DNA from: Steroidobacteraceae bacterium
GTDB lineage: Bacteria > Pseudomonadota > Gammaproteobacteria > Steroidobacterales > Steroidobacteraceae
Reading direction: 5' to 3'
Length of the DNA: 46,810 nt
NCBI GenBank assembly: GCA_016844605.1
Contig: JAENJD010000002.1
Location: 1-46,810 of the forward strand
In this document: positions 25,586 to 34,202 of the stretch, piece after piece
How positions within the stretch are numbered: the stretch's first letter is position 1
Layout: every line of letters starts with the position of its first letter
The notes under the pieces: generated by a model
What the model was told of the DNA's origin: nothing
The model's database searches: none
Seen by the model: only the letters and a program-made list of their open reading frames with translations
Position numbers and translations under genes: made by a program

Positions 25586-26520
25586 TGCGACGCCGGGCGG
25601 CAATGGGTCTCCTGCTGCTGGGCGCTGCGACCGGTCTTCAGGCAGCGGACACGCCGCGCGCGCCTGGCACGGCATTTCGCGACTGCGAGACCTGTCCTGA
25701 GATGGTTGTCGTTCCGGCAGGCGGCTTCGTGATGGGCACGCCGGCCGAGACAGGATCGGTCGTGATCCACGTGCGGCACAAGTTCGCGCTGGGCCGCAAT
25801 GAAGTGACGCGCGCCGAGTTCGCGCGCTTCATCGCCGAAAGCGGCCACGAGCCGCGACCCGGCTGCCGCAACTGGGATCCGGTACTCGCGCGATTCAACG
25901 ACGACGCGCGGCGCAGCTGGCAGAATCCCGCGACACCCGTCGTGCCGGTGGACGAGCATCCGGTGACCTGCGTGACATTCACGGATGCCCGTGCCTACGT
26001 GGAATGGCTTGCTCGCCAGACCGGCGAGCGCTACCGGCTGCCATCCGAGGCGGAATGGGAATATGCGGCCCGCGGCGGCACGACGGCGCGCTACCCCTGG
26101 GGCGATGCGCCGGAAGATGGCTGTGAATCTGCGAATACCTATGACGTGACGGCGGACGCCGCTTATCGTCTCGGCTGGGCGCACGCGGGCTGCCGTGACG
26201 GTTTCGCGGACCTTGCCCCGGTCGGCCTCCTGCAGCCGAATTCCTTCAACCTGCACGACATGATCGGCAACGTCCGGGAATGGGTGCAGGACTGCGCGAC
26301 CGATAGCTTTGTCGGCCGGCCGCGCGATGCACGTGCCTGGGAATGGCTGGGCGGTTGCAAGCGCCGCATCCAGCGCGGTGGCAGCTGGTTAACGACTCCC
26401 GATGCCAGCCGCAGCGCCCACCGTGTTGCCGCGCCCGAGGGCGAACGCTCCGATGACACGGGGTTCAGGATCGCAAGGGATCTCGATCAGCGCGCCGCCG
26501 CGCGTGAAGAGGACCACTGA
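25585..26520 (+). CDS. Exported SUMF1/FGE-sulfatase domain protein lacking FGE cysteines
   Basis: A protein of 311 residues with a signal peptide (GLLLLGAATGLQAAD), then DCETCPEM and a full SUMF1 fold (MVVVPAGGFVMGTPA, LPSEAEWEYAARGG, DMIGNVREWVQDC, RGGSWLTTPDASR, DDTGFRIAR). In true formylglycine-generating enzymes two cysteines follow GGS[WY] and do the oxidation; here the positions read LTTPDAS, with no cysteine. It is therefore unlikely to be a sulfatase activator and may be a binding or scaffold protein. The ATG shares one base with the protease stop. It resembles the next gene closely, so the pair arose by duplication. Confidence 0.88.
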   Translation: MRRRAAMGLLLLGAATGLQAADTPRAPGTAFRDCETCPEMVVVPAGGFVMGTPAETGSVVIHVRHKFALGRNEVTRAEFARFIAESGHEPRPGCRNWDPVLARFNDDARRSWQNPATPVVPVDEHPVTCVTFTDARAYVEWLARQTGERYRLPSEAEWEYAARGGTTARYPWGDAPEDGCESANTYDVTADAAYRLGWAHAGCRDGFADLAPVGLLQPNSFNLHDMIGNVREWVQDCATDSFVGRPRDARAWEWLGGCKRRIQRGGSWLTTPDASRSAHRVAAPEGERSDDTGFRIARDLDQRAAAREEDH

Positions 26521-27464
26521 TGCGCCGGCTCATTGCCATGGTGCTGATCCTGGTCGCCCGCCCGGTATTCGCAGAGCCGGCGGAGCCGGTGCCGCCTTCT
26601 GGAAGCGCGGATTGCCCGGTCTGCCCGGATCTCGCGCTGGTCCCGCCCGGCAGGTTCCCGCTGGGCTCGGCGCCCGACTCGATCGAGCTCGATTCGGCCA
26701 CCGGCGAGTCGCCGGCGGTCGCGATATCGTTCATCAGGCCGTTTCATGTGGCCCGCCGCGAAGTCACGGTCGCGGAATTTCGCCGCTACGTCGAGGCGAC
26801 CGGCTCTGAACCGGCGCCCGGTTGTCGGGTATGGCTCGGGGGCCAATGGGTCCTCGAGCGTGATCGCAGCTGGCGCGATCCGGCATTTGCGCTGCCACCG
26901 CAGGACGCCGAGCCCGTGGTTTGCGTCAACTGGGACGATGCACGCGGCTACGCTGAATGGCTCTCCAGGGAGAGCGGCAAGCGCTACCGGCTGCCGTCGG
27001 AGGCGGAGTGGGAATACGTCGCGCGCGGCGGAACGTCATTCCCGCGCTTCTGGGGCGAGCACGATTCGCATGAAAGCGCAGTCTTGTCGCTCGCCTGCGA
27101 TTTCGCAAATGTCTACGACTCGTCCGCCGTCGATGCGTATCACTTTCCATGGCCCAATGCGCGCTGCAGCGACCACTTTGCTGCGCTCGCGCCGGTCGGG
27201 CAATACAAGCCGAATGCCTTCGGCGTGTTCGACATCATCGGCAATGTTCGCGAATGGGTCATGGACTGCTATACGGCGAGTTACGCGGGACGGCCCGAGG
27301 ACGCGCGTGCCTGGACCTGGCAGGGCGGTTGCGAGTTGAAGGGCGTGCGTGGCGGTTCCTGGGCGAGTCGGCCGCGCAATGCACGCGCGCCTGCGCGCGG
27401 CTCCGAACCAACCGCGCTTCGGCAATCCGACCTCGGCTTTCGAGTCGTCCGCGATTACGAGTAA
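26520..27464 (+). CDS. Second exported SUMF1 domain protein, paralog of its neighbour
   Basis: A protein of 314 residues with a signal (MVLILVARPVFAEP), DCPVCPDL and a full SUMF1 fold (LALVPPGRFPLGS, LPSEAEWEYVARGG, DIIGNVREWVMDC, VRGGSWASRPRNAR, LGFRVVRDYE). Again no cysteines follow GGSW, so formylglycine formation is unlikely. Shared unusual features with its neighbour are the early CxxCP, the GCR[NV]W segment and the ARAW[TE]W-GGC segment before the core RGGSW. The ATG overlaps the previous stop by one base. It is the last gene in the protease operon; no clear terminator follows. Confidence 0.88.
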   Translation: MRRLIAMVLILVARPVFAEPAEPVPPSGSADCPVCPDLALVPPGRFPLGSAPDSIELDSATGESPAVAISFIRPFHVARREVTVAEFRRYVEATGSEPAPGCRVWLGGQWVLERDRSWRDPAFALPPQDAEPVVCVNWDDARGYAEWLSRESGKRYRLPSEAEWEYVARGGTSFPRFWGEHDSHESAVLSLACDFANVYDSSAVDAYHFPWPNARCSDHFAALAPVGQYKPNAFGVFDIIGNVREWVMDCYTASYAGRPEDARAWTWQGGCELKGVRGGSWASRPRNARAPARGSEPTALRQSDLGFRVVRDYE

Positions 27465-27632
27465 CGCGTCACGCGAAATCACCATGGGCCCTGGATGCCG
27501 GGGCTTATGTCTGATCAGTACACCCGGCAAGGTGGAATTCGTCGCAAGCCCGCGACAGCGGACTGATGCTGGACGCTGGCGTTGCGACTAGGCTCGATCA
27601 AGCTCACGAGCCACGCTGCCGGGGTCATTGCA

Positions 27633-29186
27633 ATGCCAGCTTCGCGCAGTCGAACAATAGCGTCATTGCTGGCGCTGTTCGCCTTGGTTCTGACGGCGCA
27701 CGCGGAAACCGGCAGGCCCACTGAAGGCGCCGCTGCCCAGGGTCTCGAGCAGTACCTCGGCCCCCGATTCAAGCCTGGCAACGACTCGAACAGCATTCTC
27801 AGCCGCATCACTCCGGATCGCCGCAGCAATACCGCGATCGACACGCTGCGCTTCTGGAACGATGTCGCCGTGAATGCGAGTGGACTCGATCACACGCCAG
27901 TCGCGAGCGGCGAGGACCGGGTGTTTGGCGAGCAGCTCGGCCCGGGCCGCGCGAGCCGCGCAATGGCAATTGTCCATATCGCCATATTCGACGCGGCGAA
28001 TGCGATTCTCGGCGGTTATCACAGCTATACGGGAATGCGCCGCGTGCGATCGCCGGCTTCCGTCGATGCTGCCATTGCACAGGCGGCGCATGACACGCTG
28101 GCCGCGATGTATCCGTCCCAGAAAGCTGCCTTCGATGAATTGCTCGAGCGGGACCTGCGTCAATTACGCACGCGCGACCGGGGCGCCCGCGAACTGGGCA
28201 TCAGGGTCGGGCACCAGGCGGCCAACGCCATACTCGCGAGGCGAATCCGTGACGGAGGCGTACAGAAGGATCCCCTGATGGGATCGGAGTACGAGCCAGG
28301 CGATGAGCCCGGCGTCTGGCGGCAGGATCCGGTCAGCCGGGCGCCGATCGCATTGGGCAAGGACTGGGGCCGGGTCAGGCCGTTCGTGCTCCGGTCCGGC
28401 AGCCAGTTCCGGGTTCCGCCATCGCCGGCCATGGACAGCGCTGCATACACGAATGCATTCGACGAGGTGCAGCGGATCGGCGGCGATGGCACGCACACGC
28501 CGACTGAGCGCACTGCCGAACAGACCGAAATCGGCATCTACTGGGCCTACGACGGGACGCCGAGTCTCTGTGCGCCGCCGCGACTTTACAACCAGATCGC
28601 CAGGGAAGTGACCAGTCGCAGCAGCGACGTGATGAAGCTCGCGCGGGTGCTGGCGCTGGTGCACACGGCGATGGCCGATGCGGGCATAGCAATCTGGGAA
28701 TCAAAGTACTACTACAATTTCTGGCGACCGGTCACCGGCATCCGCGAAGCGGATGAAGGCACCGGGTCTTCGGGCGAGGGCGACGGCAATCCCGACACCC
28801 ATGGCGATCCCGGATTCTTCCCACTGGGCGCACCGGCGAGCAACCTGACCGGGCCGAATTTCACGCCGCCATTCCCGGCCTATCCTTCCGGCCACGCAGG
28901 ATTCGGCGGCGCACTGTTCCAGATACTGCGCAACGTCTATCGCAGCGACCGCGTGCCATTCACATTCACGTCCGATGAGCTCAATGGCATCACGACCGGC
29001 AATGACGGAGTGGCACGGCCACTGAAGCCGCGCAGCTTCAACACCTTCTCGCAGGCGGAGGAGGAAAACGGCCAGAGCCGCATCTACCTCGGCATCCACT
29101 GGTCCTTCGACAAGACCGCAGGCATTTCGCAGGGACGCCAGGTGGCGAACTACGTCTATCGCAATGCGTTCCAGCGGGAAAGGTGA
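27633..29186 (+). CDS. Vanadium-dependent haloperoxidase family protein (PAP2 superfamily)
   Basis: A protein of 517 residues with a signal peptide (IASLLALFALVLTAHA). The vanadate-binding residues are in order: KYYYNFWRP (lysine and arginine), YPSGHAGF (serine, glycine, catalytic histidine) and RIYLGIHWSFD (arginine and the covalent histidine). This is the full vanadate/phosphate pocket of the family, so it could be a haloperoxidase or an acid phosphatase; sequence alone does not decide. I chose ATG 27633 because the signal starts there and GGGG lies about nine bases upstream. It stands alone after the SUMF1 pair, with 168 bases of unassigned sequence before it, and converges on the MATE gene. 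Confidence 0.87.
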   Translation: MPASRSRTIASLLALFALVLTAHAETGRPTEGAAAQGLEQYLGPRFKPGNDSNSILSRITPDRRSNTAIDTLRFWNDVAVNASGLDHTPVASGEDRVFGEQLGPGRASRAMAIVHIAIFDAANAILGGYHSYTGMRRVRSPASVDAAIAQAAHDTLAAMYPSQKAAFDELLERDLRQLRTRDRGARELGIRVGHQAANAILARRIRDGGVQKDPLMGSEYEPGDEPGVWRQDPVSRAPIALGKDWGRVRPFVLRSGSQFRVPPSPAMDSAAYTNAFDEVQRIGGDGTHTPTERTAEQTEIGIYWAYDGTPSLCAPPRLYNQIAREVTSRSSDVMKLARVLALVHTAMADAGIAIWESKYYYNFWRPVTGIREADEGTGSSGEGDGNPDTHGDPGFFPLGAPASNLTGPNFTPPFPAYPSGHAGFGGALFQILRNVYRSDRVPFTFTSDELNGITTGNDGVARPLKPRSFNTFSQAEEENGQSRIYLGIHWSFDKTAGISQGRQVANYVYRNAFQRER

Positions 29187-29216
29187 GTGGCGCGGAACCC
29201 GCAGGTCGAATGACCG

Positions 29217-30638
29217 CTACAGCCGGATGCGGCGCCAGGCTCCGTGCCGCCAGCGCAGCCAGAGAGCAATTCCGATCGCCAGGACGTAGACCAGGAGCGC
29301 GGTCCAGCCGCCGACGGCGCCGTGGCCATAGCCCGGGGCATCCTCGATCCAGCCGCGGCCCGGCGAGAATGTCAGCAGATGCGCCAGCGGCAGGAACAAC
29401 AAGGTCGCGCACAAGAATACGATCAGCGCGGGCACGCGCGCGTCGCCGGCGCCGCGCAGGCAGAACGCGCTGGAAAAATTGACGCCGTCGAAGAACTGGT
29501 AAGCGGCGGCGATCCACAGCAGCGAGGAGCAGAGCGCGATCACATCGGCGGCGCGCGGATCGGCGGCGTTCACGAATAGCGGCATAAGCCATGGGCCGAT
29601 GAGCGCGATGACGATACCGAGACCGCCCATGAAACAGGCGGCTATCGCGATGACGCGATTGCCGAGGCGCTCAGCCCAGTCGCGATCGCCGGCGCCGATC
29701 GCCTGGCCAACGAGCGTTGTGCCGGCGAGCGCCAGCCCGATGCCCGGCATGTAGGCGAGCGACGTGAAGATCGTGACGATCTGGGTCGCCGCGCCATCCA
29801 CGATGCTCATGCGCACCTGCATCAGCTGGAACACGGCGGCGGCGCCAATATCGGCGGAGGCAGTCATCGCCATTGGCAGGCCGAGGGCGACGAGCGAAAT
29901 GATGCGGCCGACCCTCGGTCGCCAGGTCAGGTGCGCCTGGAAGCGCGCGGGCTCGACACGCAGGATCATCACGATCGCGAGCAGGACGCCCATAAGTTCC
30001 GCAAAAGTCGTCGCCCAGGCCGCGCCCGCAATTCCATATCCGAACCGGAAAATCAGCAGTTCATTCAGCACGACATTTGAGAGTGTGACGACCAGGCCGA
30101 CGATGAGGGGAATACGAGTGCGCCCGATCCCGTTGAAGTACGCGACGGCGGCCCACAGCGCCGCGGCAAGCGGCCCGCCGATCATGCGCGGCCCCCAGAA
30201 ATCGAGCACCAGCGCCTCCACATCGGCCGGCAGACCGAAGGCATGGAACATCCACGGCGCGATGATTATCGTCAGAGTGAAAGCGGGAATCGTCAGCACC
30301 GCGGCCCACAGGCCCATCCAGGCCATCTGGCTGGTGCGGCGGTAGCGGCCGGCGCCATAGGCCTGCGCGACCAGGGTCTGCACGCCCATCGCGACTCCCC
30401 CGATCAGGAATAACGCCAGCAGCGAAAGCCAGTGCGCGGCGGAGACCGCCGCAGTGGCCGCGGTGGACAGGCGTCCGATGAACCAGGTGTCGGTCAGGTT
30501 CAGCACGGCCTGCACCGTGCTGTTCAGCACCATCGGCAGCGCGAGCGCCGCGATGGCGCGCATGTCGATATGACGGGCGCCGTCGGCGCTGATGCGCATC
30601 GCTGGCAGGGCCGGTTTGCGGCTGACTGTGTGGGCCAT
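29217..30638 (-). CDS. MATE family multidrug/metabolite efflux protein
   Basis: A membrane protein of 473 residues with twelve predicted helices and the two MatE repeats: LALPMVLNSTVQAVLNLTDTWF in the first and LGLPMAMTASADIGAAAVFQLM in the second. MATE proteins export drugs or metabolites by proton or sodium exchange. The start is uncertain; ATG 30638 is preferred over ATG 30656, and a later methionine (MRISADGA) is also possible. None has a good ribosome-binding site. It is divergent from the ferredoxin reductase gene with 75 bases between, where TAGAAT (30661-30666) may be a -10 element for the opposite gene. Confidence 0.9.
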   Translation of the reverse strand: MAHTVSRKPALPAMRISADGARHIDMRAIAALALPMVLNSTVQAVLNLTDTWFIGRLSTAATAAVSAAHWLSLLALFLIGGVAMGVQTLVAQAYGAGRYRRTSQMAWMGLWAAVLTIPAFTLTIIIAPWMFHAFGLPADVEALVLDFWGPRMIGGPLAAALWAAVAYFNGIGRTRIPLIVGLVVTLSNVVLNELLIFRFGYGIAGAAWATTFAELMGVLLAIVMILRVEPARFQAHLTWRPRVGRIISLVALGLPMAMTASADIGAAAVFQLMQVRMSIVDGAATQIVTIFTSLAYMPGIGLALAGTTLVGQAIGAGDRDWAERLGNRVIAIAACFMGGLGIVIALIGPWLMPLFVNAADPRAADVIALCSSLLWIAAAYQFFDGVNFSSAFCLRGAGDARVPALIVFLCATLLFLPLAHLLTFSPGRGWIEDAPGYGHGAVGGWTALLVYVLAIGIALWLRWRHGAWRRIRL

Positions 30639-30713
30639 GAGGCGCAAGCCTATCATCGGCTAGAATGCCGGCCCCTGATGCGATAACGCGTTGGGCCGCG
30701 TGCGAGGAACCCC

Positions 30714-31766
30714 GTGAGTGAAGCCGTGAATCGCGACGTCATCAACACCGAATGCGTGATCATCGGCGCGGGCCCGGTTGGCCTTTTCGCGGTCTTCGAA
30801 CTCGGTCTGCTCGGCATCAAGTGCCAGGTCGTGGATACGCTCGCGCATCCGGGCGGTCAATGCACCGAGCTTTATCCGGACAAGCCGATCTATGACATTC
30901 CGGCGCTGCCGGTCTGCGGTGCGCAGGAACTGGTCGACCGGCTGCTGGAGCAGATCAAGCCCTTTAATGCGGGCATGCACCTGGGCCAGGAGGTCGCCGA
31001 ACTGGCGCGGCGCGCCGATGGGCGATTCGACTTGGTGACCGGCACCGGCACGCGTTTTGATGCGGGCGCCGTGATCATCGCGGCGGGGCTTGGTTCTTTC
31101 CAGGCGCGCAGACTGATGGTGCCGGAGGCGGATCGCTTCGAGGGAAAGCAGATTCATTATCGCGTGCGAAGCGCCGCGGAGTTTCATGGCCACGATCTGC
31201 TGATTGCGGGTGGCGGCGACAGCGCGCTCGACTGGACACTGGATTTCTGCGGCAAGGCACGCTCGGTTACGCTGGTGCACCGGCGCGCCGAATTTCGCGC
31301 CCAGCCTGCAAGCGTTGCGCGCATGAGGGATCTCGTGGCCGCCGGCCGGCTGCGGCAACACGAGGGCACGATCAACGCGCTGACCATCGACGGCGACCGG
31401 CTCGTCGGCGCGAAAGTGCTGGGCCCGGACAAGACATTGACCGAGGTCGGTTGTGAACATCTGCTGGCATTCTTCGGCCTGCATCCAAAGCTCGGCCCAG
31501 TCGCGAACTGGGCTCTGGCGCTCGAGAAGAAGGCGATTACAGTCGATACCGAGAAATTCCAGACCAGCGTGCCGGGTATCTTCGCAATCGGCGACATCAA
31601 CACCTATCCCGGCAAGAAAAAACTGATTGTGTCGGGCTTTCATGAAGCGGCGCTCGCGTCGTTCGGCGTCCAGCACCATGTCTATCCCGAGAAACGCCAG
31701 TTCCTGCAGTACACCACCACCAGCCCGATCATGCGGCAGCGACTTGGCGTCGCGCCGCCCGATTGA
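30714..31766 (+). CDS. Ferredoxin--NADP reductase, thioredoxin reductase-like
   Basis: A flavoprotein of 350 residues. The FAD-binding fold is at the start (VIIGAGPVGLFAVFELG), the NADP fold in the middle (LLIAGGGDSALDW), and the second FAD segment at the end (FAIGDINTYPGKKK). There is no redox-active CxxC, which separates it from thioredoxin reductase and fits the TrxR-like FNR family, as does the C-terminal tail ending near LGVAPPD. The start is a GTG at 30714 with GAGGA six bases upstream. It may supply electrons to ferredoxins or Rieske-type proteins; a link to the Rieske gene at 17 kb is only speculation. The tesB gene follows closely. Confidence 0.9.
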   Translation: MSEAVNRDVINTECVIIGAGPVGLFAVFELGLLGIKCQVVDTLAHPGGQCTELYPDKPIYDIPALPVCGAQELVDRLLEQIKPFNAGMHLGQEVAELARRADGRFDLVTGTGTRFDAGAVIIAAGLGSFQARRLMVPEADRFEGKQIHYRVRSAAEFHGHDLLIAGGGDSALDWTLDFCGKARSVTLVHRRAEFRAQPASVARMRDLVAAGRLRQHEGTINALTIDGDRLVGAKVLGPDKTLTEVGCEHLLAFFGLHPKLGPVANWALALEKKAITVDTEKFQTSVPGIFAIGDINTYPGKKKLIVSGFHEAALASFGVQHHVYPEKRQFLQYTTTSPIMRQRLGVAPPD

Positions 31767-31777
31767 ATAGCGCCGGA

Positions 31778-32659
31778 ATGGACAAGCGCCTGACGGAACT
31801 GCTGGGCCTGCTGGACCTCGAACGCCTGGAGGACAATCTGTTCCGCGGTCAAAGCCGCGACGTCGGCGCGCCCCAGGTTTTCGGCGGACAGGTGCTGGGT
31901 CAGGCCCTGGTGGCGGCGTCGCGGACCGTCGACGGACGCCTGGTGCATTCGCTGCACGCCTATTTCCTGCGCCGCGGCGACGTCAACGCACCGATCGTGT
32001 TCGAGGTGGATCGCAGTCGCGACGGCGGCAGTTTCACGAGCCGCCGTGTCGTCGCCATCCAGCACGGCCAGCCGATCCTGACGATGTCGGCGTCATTCCA
32101 GATCACGGAACCGGGCCTGGACCACCAGGTGCCGATGCCACAGGCGCCACCGCCCGAAGAACTGCGCGATCTCGGCGAGATCAATGCGGAGTTGCTGGAT
32201 CGCGTACCTGAAAAAGTGCGCAGCTTTTTCCAGCGCCAGCGCCCCTTCGAGTTCCGCCCGGTGAATCCACGGAACTACTTGGAGCCGGTGAAGACCGCGC
32301 CCGCGACGCAGGTCTGGTTTCGCGTTCTCGACCGGTTGCCGGATGACCAGCCGCTACACCGCTGCCTGCTGGCCTATGTCTCCGACTTTCACCTGCTCGA
32401 AACCGCGACGCTGCCGCACGGCGTATCGTTCATGCAGTTGCAGATGGCGAGCATCGATCACGCGATCTGGTTTCACCGTGACGTTCGCGTGGATGAGTGG
32501 CTGCTGTACGTGACCGACAGCCCGAGCGCCTCGGGTGCGCGGGGCTTCGGCCGTGGCGCGATCTACTCGCGCGAAGGCATGCTGGTCGCAAGCGTTGCCC
32601 AGGAAGGCCTGATCCGCCAGCACAGCGAATGGACGAGCCCGGCGGGCCAGCAGAAGTGA
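31778..32659 (+). CDS. tesB: Acyl-CoA thioesterase II
   Basis: A double hot-dog protein of 293 residues. The catalytic triad residues of TesB are seen as the aspartate in LLAYVSDFHLL, the serine (for threonine) in ASIDHAIWFHR, and the glutamine in SVAQEGLIR. It hydrolyses medium- and long-chain acyl-CoAs in the cytoplasm. The ATG at 31778 is favoured; a TTG at 31763 would overlap the upstream stop as TTGA. Neither has a clear ribosome-binding site, so translation may be coupled to the reductase gene. Its stop lies inside a 16-base palindrome. Confidence 0.92.
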   Translation: MDKRLTELLGLLDLERLEDNLFRGQSRDVGAPQVFGGQVLGQALVAASRTVDGRLVHSLHAYFLRRGDVNAPIVFEVDRSRDGGSFTSRRVVAIQHGQPILTMSASFQITEPGLDHQVPMPQAPPPEELRDLGEINAELLDRVPEKVRSFFQRQRPFEFRPVNPRNYLEPVKTAPATQVWFRVLDRLPDDQPLHRCLLAYVSDFHLLETATLPHGVSFMQLQMASIDHAIWFHRDVRVDEWLLYVTDSPSASGARGFGRGAIYSREGMLVASVAQEGLIRQHSEWTSPAGQQK

Positions 32660-32671
32660 CGCGCGCGCGTC
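32656..32671. repeat. Perfect 16-base palindrome across the tesB stop
   Basis: GTGACGCG-CGCGTCAC is a perfect palindrome containing the tesB TGA. It lies between convergent genes. No T-run follows, so it is not a standard terminator. Confidence 0.6.
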
Positions 32672-32721
32672 ACTGGTAGGCGGTCACTGACATGTACTTA
32701 CCTCGGCGAGCCGGGGTGGAC

Positions 32722-32754
32722 CGCGTGACAGCCAGGGGTCCAGTCCGTCACGCG
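32722..32754. repeat. Inverted repeat at the 3' end of the FAD oxidase gene
   Basis: CGCGTGAC (32722-32729) pairs with GTCACGCG (32747-32754) across a 17-base loop. The right arm contains the stop of the minus-strand oxidase gene. A transcript hairpin at the end of convergent genes is plausible, without a T-run. Confidence 0.5.
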
Positions 32755-34187
32755 CCCGGTTCGAGCACCTTGCCTGGATTCATGATGCCGAGCGGATCGA
32801 TCGTCTCCTTGATGCTGCGCATCAGGGCAAGCGCCACCGGATCCTCGTAGCGCTGCAACTCTGCGACCTTCAGCTGGCCGATGCCGTGCTCGGCGCTGAT
32901 GCTGCCGCCATATGCGGCCACCAGGTCGTGCACCGCGCGCTTGGCCTGGTCTGCGGCTGCCGCGAGTGAATGGTCTGCAGCACTGGCAGGACTCAGGTTG
33001 AAATGCAGATTGCCGTCACCCAGGTGCCCGTAAGCGACCAGTCGCGCTTGCGGCACGATTTGCGCGAGCAGCGCACGGCCCTCGTCGATGAATTGCGGGA
33101 GTCGCTGCGGCTCGACAGAGATATCGTGCTTGAGGCCGGTGCCTTCCTGGCGTTGTGCCTCGGGGATCGTCTCGCGCAGCCGCCACAGTGCCTCGCGCTG
33201 CGCCTCGGACGTGGCCGTCACGGCGTCAACTGCACGCCCAGTTGCGATCGCATCCGCCAGCGCCGTCTCGAAGCGATCGGCCAGGTCGGAGTCAGCCTGT
33301 GGCAGTGAAATTTCCGCCAGTACGTACCAGGGGAATTGCGCGCCGAACGGATCGCGCGTTCCGTCGATATGGCGGCAGACGAACTCGAGTGCAATGCGCG
33401 GCAGGATCTCGAATGTCGTGACAGCCGCGCCGAGCCCGCTTTTGAGAGCGGCCAGCAGGTCGAGTGCGGCGGCAGGCGATGCCAGCGCGATCATTGCGGT
33501 CGCCATGCCAGCAGGTCTCGGGAACAGCTTGATGCAGGCGGCGGTTACGATGCCGAGTGTCCCTTCTGCGCCGATGAACAGTTGCTTGACGTCATAGCCG
33601 GTATTGTCCTTGCGGAGCGCCCGCAGCTGGTCAAGCACGCGGCCATCGGGGAGGACGACCTCGAGGCCCAGCACGAGATCGCGCATCATGCCGTAGCGCA
33701 GCACCGCCGTTCCGCCGGCATTCGTGGAGATGATGCCGCCAAGCGTGCAGGAGCCCTCCGAACCCAGCGACATCGGCAGCAGCCGGTTCGCAGCCGCTGC
33801 CGCTTCCTGAAGCGTCGCGAGCACGCAGCCTGCGTCGGCAGTCAGCGAGTCATTCAATGCATCCATCGAGCGGATGCGATTCATGCGGCGCAGCGTCACC
33901 ACGATCTCGCTGTTGCCTGCGCGCGGCGTCGCTCCGCCGCAGTAACTCGTGTTGCCGCCCTGCGGTACGATTCCAATCTTGTGGTCCGCGCAGTAGCGCA
34001 CGAGTCGGACTACCTCGGCGGTGGACTGCGGCAGCGCAATCAATGGCGACTGTCCGCGATGAATCCCGCGAAAGTCGACTTCGAATGGGGCACGATCCGC
34101 CTCGGATTCGAGGCAACCCTGCGGTCCGAGCAGTTCCTTGATGGCCTGCAGGCAGGAGGAGGGAATTGCCTTCGCTGCGGAGTTCAA
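32748..34187 (-). CDS. FAD-binding oxidoreductase (GlcD/D-2-hydroxyacid dehydrogenase family)
   Basis: A protein of 479 residues. The FAD-binding (PCMH-type) domain shows PQGGNTSYCGGATPRAG, GSEGSCTLGGIISTNAGG and QLFIGAEGTLGIVT. The FAD-linked oxidase C-terminal domain shows the metal-linked HLGDGNLHFN and AEHGIGQLK and ends with DPLGIMNPGKVL. It should oxidise a D-2-hydroxyacid (D-lactate, glycolate or D-2-hydroxyglutarate); the substrate cannot be assigned. The ATG at 34187 lies 15 bases after the htpX stop, on the same strand, so both may be one transcript. The ribosome-binding site is weak. Confidence 0.88.
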   Translation of the reverse strand: MNSAAKAIPSSCLQAIKELLGPQGCLESEADRAPFEVDFRGIHRGQSPLIALPQSTAEVVRLVRYCADHKIGIVPQGGNTSYCGGATPRAGNSEIVVTLRRMNRIRSMDALNDSLTADAGCVLATLQEAAAAANRLLPMSLGSEGSCTLGGIISTNAGGTAVLRYGMMRDLVLGLEVVLPDGRVLDQLRALRKDNTGYDVKQLFIGAEGTLGIVTAACIKLFPRPAGMATAMIALASPAAALDLLAALKSGLGAAVTTFEILPRIALEFVCRHIDGTRDPFGAQFPWYVLAEISLPQADSDLADRFETALADAIATGRAVDAVTATSEAQREALWRLRETIPEAQRQEGTGLKHDISVEPQRLPQFIDEGRALLAQIVPQARLVAYGHLGDGNLHFNLSPASAADHSLAAAADQAKRAVHDLVAAYGGSISAEHGIGQLKVAELQRYEDPVALALMRSIKETIDPLGIMNPGKVLEPGA

Positions 34188-34202
34188 CGGCGGCGCCGGA
34201 TA

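Noticed and set aside
25585-27464. Formylglycine-generating enzymes that activate a sulfatase
   Set aside because: Neither protein has cysteines after GGSW, and no sulfatase gene lies in the window.
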